Source: a virus | Direction: 5' to 3' (one strand) | IMG/VR virus record: IMGVR_UViG_3300046722_000287 | Span: 1 to 38,818 of that record | DNA length: 38,818 bases | Shown: positions 1 through 8,001 of the stretch, in pieces | Position numbering within the stretch: the stretch's first letter is position 1 | Layout: each line of letters begins with the position of its first letter | Made by a program: the position numbers and the translations under genes | The notes under the pieces: model-generated | Told to the model about the DNA's origin: nothing | What the model saw: the letters and a program-made list of their open reading frames with translations, nothing else | The model's database searches: none

Positions 1-57
1 GTCGAGCGCCAGGGCATCACGCTGCCGCGGCTGAAATGCCTGGAGGAGGATCTATGA
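1..57 (+). CDS. C-terminal end of upstream CDS (partial)
   Basis: Frame 1 is open from the window edge and gives 18 residues ending LKCLEEDL before a TGA at 55-57. The stop overlaps the ATG of the next small ORF (ATGA at 54-57), so the pair looks translationally coupled. In phages with a DUF1073 portal the preceding gene is often the large terminase subunit. Too little is visible here to say which protein this is. Confidence 0.6.
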   Translation, partial: VERQGITLPRLKCLEEDL

Positions 58-128
58 GGCGGGAGATCGTCCGCGCGGCGCTGCTGTTCGTCGCGCTGGT
101 CGCGCTGAACGTGTTCTTCGGAGGCTGA
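54..128 (+). CDS. tiny hydrophobic single-segment peptide (24 aa)
   Basis: ATG at 54 overlaps the upstream TGA, and the ORF ends with TGA at 126-128, four bases before the portal ATG. The peptide has a short basic start (MRREIVR) and then an uninterrupted hydrophobic stretch of about 16 residues, as in a single transmembrane helix. The coupling at both ends and the membrane-like composition argue for a real gene. The size makes chance possible. No function is assigned. Confidence 0.42.
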   Translation: MRREIVRAALLFVALVALNVFFGG

Positions 129-132
129 GCCG

Positions 133-3100
133 ATGGGATGGGGCGGGGCGCGTCCGGGAGCCGGCCGCAAGAAACCGAAGGCGCCGGCGACGCCGCCGCT
201 CAAGCCCAAGCCGACTCCGGAGATGCGCGAGGCGGAGCGCCGCTCGGTCGCCGCCATGCACGAGATGATCGAGGCGTCCCGCGCGGCGGCCTCGTCGGCC
301 CGCGAGAAGCAGGCGCACCTCAACCCGTTCGCCATCCGCCCGGACCTGTTCCCGCCGCCCGCCGTCCCGAAGGCCAAGGGGATGCGGCTCGCGATGGACG
401 ACGCGACCAACTGGGCGTCGAACGCCTGGGCGGCCTCCGGCGCGGTGCTCGGCGCGGCGCAAGAGGGGCTGATGTTCCTCGGCTACCCGTACCTCTCGGA
501 GCTGGCGCAGCGCCCGGAGTACCGGACCTTCGCGGAGACCATCGCGACGGAGGCGACCCGGAAGTGGATCAAGCTGAAGGGCTCGAAGGCCGAGGAGGAG
601 GCCGAGGAGAAGGGCGCGACCCCGGAGCAGGCGCAGGACGAGCAGGCCGAGGCCGACGACAAGAACGACAAGATCAAGGATCTGGAGGGCTACCTCAACC
701 AGCTCCAGGTCCGCGACCACTACGCCAAGATCGCGCTGCACGACGGGCTGTTCGGGCGGAGCCACCTCTACTACGACTTCGGCACCGATCTCGGCGATGA
801 CGAGCTCAAGACGCCGATCGGCAACGGTCGCGACGAGCTGACCAAGGCGAAGGTCACGACGGGATCGCTGAAGCGGCTGAGCGTGATCGAGCCGGTCTGG
901 ACCTACCCGACGACCTACAACGCGAGCAACCCGCTGGCGCCCGACTGGTACAACCCGCAGGTCTGGTACGTGCTCGGGCGCGAGATCCACGCGAGCCGCA
1001 TCCCGCGGTTCGTGAGCCGCGAGGTGCCGGACATCCTCAAGCCGGCGTACTCGTTCGGCGGGCTCTCGCTGACGCAGCTCGCCAAGCCCTACGTCGACAT
1101 CTGGCTGACGACGCGGGCGAGCGTCGGGCAACTGATCCACGCGTTCTCGGTCATGGTGCTGATGACCGACCTGGAGAGCATCCTGCAGCCGGGCATCGCG
1201 ACCTCGCTGCTGGCGCGCGTCAACCTGTTCAACGCGCTGCGCGACAACCAGGGGACGTTCGTCCTCAACAAGGAGACCGAGGAGTTCAAGAACGTCAGCG
1301 CGCCGCTCTCGGGCTTGCACGAGCTCCAGGCCCAGGCGCAGGAGCACATGATGAGCGTCGCCCGCATCCCGGCGGTGAAGTTCACCGGGATGCAGCCGCA
1401 GGGGCTCAACGCGTCGAGCGAGGGCGAGATCAGGGCGTTCTACGACACCATCGAGGCGTTCCAGAACGCGTTCTTCCGCCCGAAGCTCAACACGACGCTC
1501 GACTTCGCGATGATCTCGCTGTGGGGCGCGCGCGACGAGGAGATCGTCTACGACTTCGAGCCGCTGTGGGCGCTGAGCGAGAAGGAGAAGGGCGAGCTTC
1601 GCAAGGCCGACGCGGAGACCGACCAGATCCGGATCGACACCGGCGTCGTTAGCTCGGAGGAGGTCCGCGCCAAGGTCGCGGCCGATCCGGACTCCGGCTT
1701 CGACAACCTCGACCCCAACGACGTGCCCGACCTCCTGGAGGAGGAGGCGCAGGGCCTGCAGCCCGAAGGCGGGCGGCCGCAGCCGATCGCGCAGGGCGAC
1801 CCGACCGGCGAAGTCAGCGAGGGAGGCGGGGCTAACGACGCCGTGGTCCCTTTCGGCGGCGGCGCTGACGAGGCGGGCTTCGAGGAATCGAAGCATCCCC
1901 GGGACGACGGCGGCAAGTTCACGAGCGGCTCCGGCGGCGGCAAGGGCGTTCCGCACGCGCCGCAGTTCGGCCTCCAGCACGGCAAGTTCACCGCGCCCGG
2001 CGGCGGCTCGTCGTCGTCGTCCTGGTTCACCGGGTTCGGCGCGAAGAAGACCAACGTCGGGGAGCCGATCGACGTCTCGAAGATGAAGAAGGTCGGCGCC
2101 CAGATGGGCTCGAACCCGGGCGGCGTGTTCGAGGGCGAGGGCGGCGAGAAGTTCTACGTCAAGCGGGGCAAGTCGAAGGCCCACGTCCGCAACGAGATGG
2201 TCGCCGCGGCGCTCTACGACCTGGCCGGCACGCCGACGCTGAAGTACCGGCCGGTCGAGGGCGGCGAGCACGTCGCGACCGAGATGGCGAAGCTCGACAA
2301 GGACAACGCGGCGAAGCTGTCGAAGGCCGAGCGGGCCGAGGCGGCGCGCGACTTCGCGGTCCACGCGTGGCTCGCCAACTGGGACGCGGTCGGCACCGGC
2401 GGCGACAACCTCGGCACCGTGCGCGGCGTGCCGACGGCGCTGGACCTCGGCGGCGCGCTGGAGTTCCGGGCGCAGGGCGCTCCGAAGGGCAAGGCGTTCG
2501 GCACGAAGGTCGGCGAGCTCGACACGCTGCGCGACGGCAGCAACCACGACGCGGCGAAGATGTTCGGCGACATGACGCCGGCGCAGATGCGCGAATCGGC
2601 GCGGTACGTCGCGGCGATCGGCGACCAGAAGATCAAGGACGCGGTCGAGAAGAACGGCGGCGACGCGGCGCTGGCCGAGAAGCTGATCAAGCGGCGCGAC
2701 GACATCGCGGAGCGGATGAAGACGTTCGGCGAGGACGGCGACCCGGAGAGCCCGGACGGCACGATGGTCGTCCCCGCCGGCGGCAAGATGCCGATCAAGA
2801 AGCTGAACGGCGTGGCGTTCAAGCCGTGGCGGCCGCCGGCCGACTGGGCCGCGGTCGACGGCCAGGCCGAGATCGACGAGCCCGAGTTCTTCGTGACGCC
2901 GGGCAAGCGCGCCTCGACCGGCGTGATCGTGCGCGAGGCCGACGGGCGGGTGTGGCTGATCCAGCCGCGCAACGGCTACGGCGGCTACGAGGGGACGTTC
3001 CCGAAGGGCGGGCTCGAGAAGGGGCTGTCGCTGCAGGCCAACGCGATCAAGGAAACCTGGGAGGAGAGCGGGCTCAAGGTGAAGATCACCGGGTTCGCCG

Positions 3101-5217
3101 GCGACCACGAGGGCGACGCCTCGACGACGCGCTACTACCACGCCGAGCGCGAGGGCGGCGACCCGTCGCAGCACGACGACGAGAGCGAGGGCGTCGTGCT
3201 GGTCCCGGAGAGCAAGGCGGCGGGCTTCCTCAACCGCAAGCGCGACCAGGCGGTGCTGGCGCACGACGAGGCGAACTTCGAGGAGAGCAAGCACCCGCGC
3301 GACGCGGAGGGCAAGTTCGCCACGACCGCGGGAGGCGGCGGCGGGCCGAAGGAGTTCGCGAAGGAGCTGAAGAAGATCGTCGGCAAGCACGGCGAGGGCG
3401 GCTCGTTCGAGAGCGCCGAGAAGAAGGCGGTCGCCGCGCTGAAGAACAACGTCGGCGAGGAAGATCTGGAGGCGGCGCTGTCGCCGGTCGAGGCGCACGA
3501 GCTGAAGAAGGCGCACGGCGGCTCGCTCGCCAAGGCGATGCAGAACCTGGCCGAGGAACACGGCATCGGCGGGGAATCGCTCGCGGAGGAGCCTGATGAT
3601 GAGGAGGAGGGCTCCCTCTCCGCGAAGCAGATCGAGGATCTCCCGCTGCTCGGCAAGGCGATGCAGTTCGTCCACGGCGGCGGGGTACCGCTGACGAACG
3701 CCGAAGCGACGACTTTGGCGAGCGAGATGGGAATGGAGATGCAGGACGTGTGGGACATGGTCGAAACGACCCCGCCCGATCTTACGCCATCGCTGGAAAC
3801 GAAAGCTCCGGCGGCGACCTCTAGCGGCGGCAAGAAGACCGCGTTCGGCGGCCTGTGGAAGGTCGGCGTCGGTGCGCCGGGATCGGCCGAGGAGTTCGGC
3901 CACAACGTCGGGCACGTCCTCGGGAAGCCGACCAACGCGGGCTCGACCTACCGCACGATGCTCGGCTTCATGATGAAGAACGCCGCGAAGCACGGCATGC
4001 CCGAGATGGCCGAGAAGCTGAAGGACAAGCTCGGCGAGGCGTTCTTCCTGGCCGGCAACAAGGCGGCGCAGCAAGGCGAGGGCGCGGCCGCGGCGAAGGC
4101 GTTCAAGAAGGCGGCCGAGTTGGGATACCTCGGCGGCTCGCCGGCGGCGCCGCTCCTCGCACCCGCCGAGAAGGCGGTCGCGGCGGCGGCGAAGGCTCCG
4201 ACCCCGAAGGCCGCGGCGAAGGCGGCGGAGGAGGTCAAGCCGAGCAGCTTCCCGGCCCCGACGGCGCAGGAGCTGGAGAAGGCGAAGAAGTCGGTGCAGC
4301 TCCAGTCCGCGTACGTGCCGGGCTTCAACGAGCTGCAGCAGATGAACGGGGCGATGACCGTGGTCCCGGAGGTGAACAAGCTCGTCAACGAGTTCAACGC
4401 CAAGTACGAGGGCAAGACGCTGACCGACGCCGGCGCGCTGGCGCAGAAGGTCAACGACTTCAAGACGCTCGGGGCGAAGGTCGCGGCGCTGAAGGCTTAC
4501 GTGCAGCAGAACCAGACCGAGCTGCAAAAGAAGCAGGCGGCGAAGCAGAAGGAGGCGGCGGCCGAGCAGGCGAAGAAGGCCGCGGCGGAGAAGGAGAAGC
4601 TCAAGGCGCAGCACGCCGAGGTCACGAAGGAGCTCGGCATCACCGAGCCGGCCGAGCTGGAAGCCTTCGACGCGTTCGTCGACCACTTCGGCGGCACGAA
4701 GAACGCGCTCGACAAGTTCAAGTCGTGGACGGCGGAGGCGCAATACGCGGCGGCGAAGAACCCCGGCCACGGCTTCGAGAAGCTCTCCGGCTTCGAGATG
4801 GGCTGCATCAAGGCGTACACCGGGCCGCAGTCCGGCTGGATCAACACGGCGATCCGCGACGACGCGATGACGCCGGCGCAGTTCATGTTCGAGAAGGTCC
4901 TCAACGCCGCGATCGACAAGCTGCCGAAGCAGACCAAGCCGACGAAGCGCGGACTCTCGCTCGACGCGGCGACGCAGGGGAAGCTCAAGCCCGGCGTGAT
5001 CTGGACGCACCGCAACTTCGCGAGCAGCAGCTCGAGCGGATGGGGCGGCAACACCAAGCTGCACATCACGACCAGCGGCAAGGGCGGCGCATACGTCGAC
5101 CCGATCTCGTCCCACAAGGGCGAGGACGAGACGCTGTTTAAGAGCAACCTGAAGCTCTATATTGAGAAGGTCGAGAACAAGGGCGGCGTGCTGCAGGTTT
5201 ATTGCAAAGAGATGTGA
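133..5217 (+). CDS. portal protein (DUF1073-type) fused to kinase-like, Nudix and ADP-ribosyltransferase domains
   Basis: This is a 1694-aa multidomain protein; ordinary DUF1073 portals are about 450-550 aa. Residues about 80-560 match the DUF1073 portal family, which forms the DNA entry/exit ring at one capsid vertex. A linker FEESKHPRDDGGKF (583-596) leads to a HipA-like kinase-fold domain at about 650-880: candidate nucleotide Lys677, loop LANWDAVG (Asp751) with D758/N759, and metal-type Asp771 in ALDLGG. Residues about 925-1045 are Nudix-like. The box at 959-981 keeps E974, E977, E978 and G980, but the usual Glu at box position 7 is Leu and the usual Arg is Lys. A second linker (1049-1062) leads to an Ala/Lys-rich helical region (about 1070-1510). 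The C-terminus (about 1515-1694) is ART-like: YTGPQSGWIN (1562-1571), R1606, Ser run 1631-1635 (STS-type) and E1664-D-E1666 (ExE). The N-terminus carries GGARPGAGRKK. Portal identity is confident; catalytic activity of the added domains is inferred. Confidence 0.9.
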   Translation: MGWGGARPGAGRKKPKAPATPPLKPKPTPEMREAERRSVAAMHEMIEASRAAASSAREKQAHLNPFAIRPDLFPPPAVPKAKGMRLAMDDATNWASNAWAASGAVLGAAQEGLMFLGYPYLSELAQRPEYRTFAETIATEATRKWIKLKGSKAEEEAEEKGATPEQAQDEQAEADDKNDKIKDLEGYLNQLQVRDHYAKIALHDGLFGRSHLYYDFGTDLGDDELKTPIGNGRDELTKAKVTTGSLKRLSVIEPVWTYPTTYNASNPLAPDWYNPQVWYVLGREIHASRIPRFVSREVPDILKPAYSFGGLSLTQLAKPYVDIWLTTRASVGQLIHAFSVMVLMTDLESILQPGIATSLLARVNLFNALRDNQGTFVLNKETEEFKNVSAPLSGLHELQAQAQEHMMSVARIPAVKFTGMQPQGLNASSEGEIRAFYDTIEAFQNAFFRPKLNTTLDFAMISLWGARDEEIVYDFEPLWALSEKEKGELRKADAETDQIRIDTGVVSSEEVRAKVAADPDSGFDNLDPNDVPDLLEEEAQGLQPEGGRPQPIAQGDPTGEVSEGGGANDAVVPFGGGADEAGFEESKHPRDDGGKFTSGSGGGKGVPHAPQFGLQHGKFTAPGGGSSSSSWFTGFGAKKTNVGEPIDVSKMKKVGAQMGSNPGGVFEGEGGEKFYVKRGKSKAHVRNEMVAAALYDLAGTPTLKYRPVEGGEHVATEMAKLDKDNAAKLSKAERAEAARDFAVHAWLANWDAVGTGGDNLGTVRGVPTALDLGGALEFRAQGAPKGKAFGTKVGELDTLRDGSNHDAAKMFGDMTPAQMRESARYVAAIGDQKIKDAVEKNGGDAALAEKLIKRRDDIAERMKTFGEDGDPESPDGTMVVPAGGKMPIKKLNGVAFKPWRPPADWAAVDGQAEIDEPEFFVTPGKRASTGVIVREADGRVWLIQPRNGYGGYEGTFPKGGLEKGLSLQANAIKETWEESGLKVKITGFAGDHEGDASTTRYYHAEREGGDPSQHDDESEGVVLVPESKAAGFLNRKRDQAVLAHDEANFEESKHPRDAEGKFATTAGGGGGPKEFAKELKKIVGKHGEGGSFESAEKKAVAALKNNVGEEDLEAALSPVEAHELKKAHGGSLAKAMQNLAEEHGIGGESLAEEPDDEEEGSLSAKQIEDLPLLGKAMQFVHGGGVPLTNAEATTLASEMGMEMQDVWDMVETTPPDLTPSLETKAPAATSSGGKKTAFGGLWKVGVGAPGSAEEFGHNVGHVLGKPTNAGSTYRTMLGFMMKNAAKHGMPEMAEKLKDKLGEAFFLAGNKAAQQGEGAAAAKAFKKAAELGYLGGSPAAPLLAPAEKAVAAAAKAPTPKAAAKAAEEVKPSSFPAPTAQELEKAKKSVQLQSAYVPGFNELQQMNGAMTVVPEVNKLVNEFNAKYEGKTLTDAGALAQKVNDFKTLGAKVAALKAYVQQNQTELQKKQAAKQKEAAAEQAKKAAAEKEKLKAQHAEVTKELGITEPAELEAFDAFVDHFGGTKNALDKFKSWTAEAQYAAAKNPGHGFEKLSGFEMGCIKAYTGPQSGWINTAIRDDAMTPAQFMFEKVLNAAIDKLPKQTKPTKRGLSLDAATQGKLKPGVIWTHRNFASSSSSGWGGNTKLHITTSGKGGAYVDPISSHKGEDETLFKSNLKLYIEKVENKGGVLQVYCKEM
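1879..1920 (+). other. HPRD linker motif, copy 1 (portal / kinase-like junction)
   Basis: This encodes FEESKHPRDDGGKF, followed by Gly/Ser-rich sequence, where the portal domain ends. The same pattern recurs at 3277-3318 and 16181-16222. It marks a domain border and may be a flexible linker, a protease site or a docking site. Confidence 0.8.
3277..3318 (+). other. HPRD linker motif, copy 2 (Nudix / helical region junction)
   Basis: This encodes FEESKHPRDAEGKF, followed by a Gly-rich stretch. It is nearly identical to copy 1 in the same protein and separates the Nudix-like domain from the Ala/Lys-rich region that leads to the ART domain. Confidence 0.8.
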
Positions 5218-5219
5218 CG

Positions 5220-5543
5220 ATGGTCGAGCGAATCGACGCCACGCAGATGCTCCTGACGCCGGAGGAGGCCGCGCAGTTCGACGCGCAGGCCGCGGCGCAG
5301 GCGAGCGGATCCGCGAGCAAGGCCGAGGCGCGCTACCAGAACGAGCCGCGCGGCGAGGAGAGGTGCGACAAGTGCTCGATGTTCGTCGCGGGCTTCCCCA
5401 CGGACCCCGGCGGCTTCTGCACGAAGGTCACGTCGTTCCGCGGCGGCCCGCTCGGCACGATCTTCGCGGACGGCTGGTGCAGGTTCTTCGAGCCGGACCC
5501 GCTCGCGGAGGAGCAGCCCGAGGACTTCGCGGACTTGAAATGA
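5220..5543 (+). CDS. HiPIP-like four-cysteine small protein
   Basis: The product is 107 aa. The spacing C49-x2-C52-x14-C67-x19-C87, with the last Cys in GWC, resembles the [4Fe-4S] ligand pattern of high-potential iron-sulfur-like proteins; similar small proteins occur near phage head genes. The ATG at 5220 is preferred because it lies just after the portal stop, although an in-frame TTG at 5202 would overlap the portal gene. The gene ends in an ATGA overlap with the MuF-like gene. The N-terminal half is Glu/Ala-rich and probably helical. Whether it binds an Fe-S cluster or zinc cannot be decided from sequence. Confidence 0.72.
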   Translation: MVERIDATQMLLTPEEAAQFDAQAAAQASGSASKAEARYQNEPRGEERCDKCSMFVAGFPTDPGGFCTKVTSFRGGPLGTIFADGWCRFFEPDPLAEEQPEDFADLK

Positions 5544-6325
5544 TCGCCAAGTCGGCCGCGCGCGCGATTCGCCCGAACGCCGGGATCGAGGCGGCGTACC
5601 GCAAGCGGCTCCGCCTCCTGCTGGAGGAGATGCGGCGCTCGGTCGAGCACTGGATCGAGGCCGCCTACCGGGACAACCCGCCGATCGCGATGGACTCGCC
5701 GGCCTCCGACCTCGACCGCGAGATGCGAAGGCTGTCGCGGCAATGGCGGCGGCGGTTCAACGAGGCTGCGCCGGAGATCGCGGCGCTGTTCGCGAGGCGC
5801 GCGCGAGGAGGAGCCGACGCGACGCTGCTGCGGATGCTCAAGCAGGCCGGCTTCACGGTCCCGTTCCGGATGACCAAGGGCATGCGCGACGTGGTCGACG
5901 CGACGGTCGCGGAGAACGTCTCGCTGATCCGCTCGATCCCGGAGAAGTACCTCGGCGACGTCCAGACGTCGGTGATGCAGAGCGTCAAGGCCGGCCGCGA
6001 CCTCGCGACGCTGTCGAAGGACCTTCGCAAGAACTACGGCGTGAGCTACCGGCGCGCGGCGCTGATCGCCCGCGACCAGAACAACAAGGCCACGAGCGCG
6101 CTGATGCGGGTCCGCCAGGTCGACCTCGGGCTCGAGAAGGGCGTGTGGCTGCACTCGCACGCCGGCAAGGAGCCGCGGCCGACCCACCTCGCCAACCACG
6201 GCAAGAAGTTCGACCTCAAGGAGGGCTGGTTCGACCCCGACCCGCGCGTCCGCAAGCGCATCCTGCCCGGCGAGCTGATCAACTGCCGCTGCGTCTGGAA
6301 GCCCGTCGTCCCGGGGCTGACGTGA
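5540..6325 (+). CDS. MuF-like minor head protein
   Basis: The product is 261 aa. The ATG at 5540 overlaps the preceding TGA (ATGA), although the frame is open further upstream. The N-terminal half is helical and Arg-rich. The C-terminal third shows the phage Mu gpF / SPP1 gp7 signature: RRAALIARDQNNKATSAL, then RPTHLANHGKKFDL, then LPGELINCRC. These proteins bind the portal and take part in head morphogenesis; some are injected with DNA. Its place directly after the portal agrees. No extra C-terminal toxin domain is present, and the ADP-ribosyltransferase sometimes fused to MuF sits on the portal here instead. Confidence 0.9.
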   Translation: MIAKSAARAIRPNAGIEAAYRKRLRLLLEEMRRSVEHWIEAAYRDNPPIAMDSPASDLDREMRRLSRQWRRRFNEAAPEIAALFARRARGGADATLLRMLKQAGFTVPFRMTKGMRDVVDATVAENVSLIRSIPEKYLGDVQTSVMQSVKAGRDLATLSKDLRKNYGVSYRRAALIARDQNNKATSALMRVRQVDLGLEKGVWLHSHAGKEPRPTHLANHGKKFDLKEGWFDPDPRVRKRILPGELINCRCVWKPVVPGLT

Positions 6326-6516
6326 CCTCCGTCCTCCACATGAACCTGCTGCGGTTCCGGTGCGCCTACGCCCCCGGATTCCTCGGCGTGAGCGAGGAGG
6401 AGATCGACGCGATGAAGCGCGGCGCGCTGCCGGCGGAGCGCGTCGCCGAGATCGTCAAGGTCGCGGAAGTCGCCGCCGAGGGGCTGCGCGAGTCGCCCGT
6501 CCAGGGGACGTGCTGA
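6322..6516 (+). CDS. small protein of unknown function
   Basis: The product is 64 aa from GTG at 6322, which overlaps the MuF stop as GTGA. An ATG at 6340 is an alternative start giving 58 aa. It contains FRCAYAPGFLGVSEEEIDAM and then a helical Ala/Glu-rich segment. The coupling and codon composition fit a real gene. I do not recognise a function. It could be a small head-associated or regulatory protein. Confidence 0.6.
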   Translation: MTSVLHMNLLRFRCAYAPGFLGVSEEEIDAMKRGALPAERVAEIVKVAEVAAEGLRESPVQGTC

Positions 6517-6596
6517 CGCGGCGGCGTGACAGGTCGCGGCTTTGATGTTAAAGACTCAGCCATCGAATCGGCCTTCGCGATCCTGGGGAGAGCTTC

Positions 6597-7073
6597 ATGT
6601 CGAATTTTTCCGGTCCGCTTTTGGTTGGCACGGTCGCGGGCACCTACAAGAGCGCGGGCGTCCTCGCCGCGGCGGGCCGCCGCGCGATGGTCTACGAGGC
6701 CGAGTTCGGCCAGACCGCGGCGCTGGCCTCGACCGACTGCCAATGCCAGTGGGACCTTTCCCGGATCGCCAGCACCAACACGATGGCCGCGACCGCGGTG
6801 GCGATGAACCTTCTGGACCCCGCCGACATCGCCGCGACGACGCTGTTCTACAACACCGTGACCACCGAGCCGCCGAACATCACGACCGTCGGCCTCGGCC
6901 TCAACCTGAAGAACTGGGCGATCAACCAGCGCGGAAGCTACCGCTGGCGCGCGCTCGACGACGGCGACAACATCATCGTCGCCTCCGGCGCCTCGCAGGG
7001 CCTCGCGCTCCGGGTGCTGTCCTCGAACTTCACCGGCTCCGCGGTCGGGACGTTGAGCATCATCGAGCGGTGA
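6597..7073 (+). CDS. unknown phage protein, beta-rich, probably virion-associated
   Basis: The product is 158 aa. The start is supported by a GGGGAGAG ribosome-binding sequence about 5 bases upstream. Composition is rich in Thr, Ala, Asn and Gly, with alternating hydrophobics, as in small beta-sandwich virion proteins. It has an internal CQCQW and ends with VGTLSIIER. No catalytic motif is visible. It opens the accessory block between MuF and the capsid protease, after an 80-base spacer that is less GC-rich than its surroundings. I do not recognise the family; a head decoration or fibre-attachment role is a guess from position and composition. Confidence 0.75.
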   Translation: MSNFSGPLLVGTVAGTYKSAGVLAAAGRRAMVYEAEFGQTAALASTDCQCQWDLSRIASTNTMAATAVAMNLLDPADIAATTLFYNTVTTEPPNITTVGLGLNLKNWAINQRGSYRWRALDDGDNIIVASGASQGLALRVLSSNFTGSAVGTLSIIER

Positions 7074-7077
7074 TCGC

Positions 7078-7377
7078 TTGCCTCGGCTCGTAAGGCTGAA
7101 GCCGGGAGCGGTCTCCCAATACTTCGACGAGCCCGGCCAGTCCGGCCGGGTTCGCGAGATCCACTCCTCGACCTGCTCGCACTGCCAGCACATGACCGAG
7201 TTTCCGTCGATGCGGCGGATGATGGAGTTCGTCGAGATCTGCCGCGGCTGCATGAAGCTGATCTGCCTCGGCTGCGTCGGGAAGCCCTGCGTCCCCTTCG
7301 AGAAACGTGTGGACATCAAGGAGCGGGAGGACGAGCTCCACGCGAAACTCGTGCGCGAGGGCTGGCGCTGCTATTAG
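7078..7377 (+). CDS. conserved phage cysteine-rich protein, zinc-binding type
   Basis: The product is 99 aa from a TTG start, chosen because the N-terminus it gives (MPRLVRLKPGA) fits the phage family I recall and no better start exists. Cysteines are arranged as CSHC, then CRGC about 30 residues later, then CLGC and a single Cys, followed by a Lys/Glu-rich helix ending GWRCY. This is consistent with a zinc ribbon or treble clef. Such proteins are common beside phage head genes, but their role is not established as far as I know. Confidence 0.8.
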   Translation: MPRLVRLKPGAVSQYFDEPGQSGRVREIHSSTCSHCQHMTEFPSMRRMMEFVEICRGCMKLICLGCVGKPCVPFEKRVDIKEREDELHAKLVREGWRCY

Positions 7378-7419
7378 AATGCCCCCCGATATTCTTTTCC
7401 ACGCGAGGGCAAACATTCC

Positions 7420-8001
7420 ATGTCGACCTGCGACCACTGCGCGCTCTGGCTGGTGCGCCGAGAGACCGGCTACGACGGCGGCGAGATCGTCGTCACCTGG
7501 TTCGACCCCGACGGCCGCGGCAAGTGCCTGGGACCGCTCAAGGGCGTCCTGACCGAGCCGGAGTTCGGCTGCAACTCGTTCCAGGATGGCGGTCCGCTGA
7601 TCGAGACCTCCCGCAAGGGCGGCCACCCGTGGCAGCACGCGACGCCGATCCCGTGCCCCGACTGCCGCAAGCCCGGCTGCGGCTTCGTCGCGCCCGGCGA
7701 ATGCACGGCGATCGGCTGCCCCGGGACCGACAAGTGCCTCGGGCTCGGCAGCGCCAACGACGGGGCCGACGGCCGCTGCGTCGGCACCGGGACCGTGCTG
7801 CGCTACGACGACGGCTTCGTCGGCGACAACCGCACGAAGAAGCACCCGAAGGAATCGGAGCGGGTCGAGCCGAGGTCGTGCCAGCGGTGCGCCAGGCCGG
7901 TCGAGACGACGTGGCTGCACTGCCCCCACTGCGGGCAGAACCTGCACGAGGAGGGGAAGACCGAGGTCCTCAACGACGTCCTGACCGGAGGCATCACGTG
8001 A
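7420..8001 (+). CDS. cysteine-rich multi-ribbon protein
   Basis: The product is 193 aa. It contains an N-terminal CDHC, a central cluster (CPDC, a single Cys, Cys-x-Ala, Gly-Cys-Pro, Lys-Cys-Leu) and a C-terminal CQRC...CPHCGQN. The last pair is a classical zinc-ribbon arrangement (C-x2-C, about 13 residues, C-x2-C). The middle resembles a disulfide- or metal-stabilised small domain. It sits between another Cys-rich gene and the methyltransferase/glycosyltransferase fusion, with which it shares a GTGA overlap at 7998-8001. Function is unknown; nucleic-acid or protein binding through the ribbon is possible. Confidence 0.75.
   Translation: MSTCDHCALWLVRRETGYDGGEIVVTWFDPDGRGKCLGPLKGVLTEPEFGCNSFQDGGPLIETSRKGGHPWQHATPIPCPDCRKPGCGFVAPGECTAIGCPGTDKCLGLGSANDGADGRCVGTGTVLRYDDGFVGDNRTKKHPKESERVEPRSCQRCARPVETTWLHCPHCGQNLHEEGKTEVLNDVLTGGIT

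Noticed and set aside
133-1820. Anti-CBASS (Acb1) function for the first domain
   Set aside because: Database names link the DUF1073 family with Acb1, but the length, position and neighbours indicate a portal. No Acb1-type nuclease evidence was seen.
52-5115. Antisense open frame of 1687 codons opposite the portal fusion
   Set aside because: It lies exactly opposite a coherent multidomain protein, is almost only Arg/Leu/Val/Ala/Asp, and has no domain. High GC removes stops from this antisense frame.
5202-5222. TTG at 5202 as start of the four-cysteine protein
   Set aside because: The ATG at 5220 lies directly after the portal stop, and using the TTG would add only six residues inside the portal gene.
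6542-6570. Possible promoter (TTGATG and TCGAAT, 15 bases apart) before the 6597 gene
   Set aside because: Spacing is short and the -10 match is weak. The spacer is less GC-rich, but this is not enough to call a promoter.
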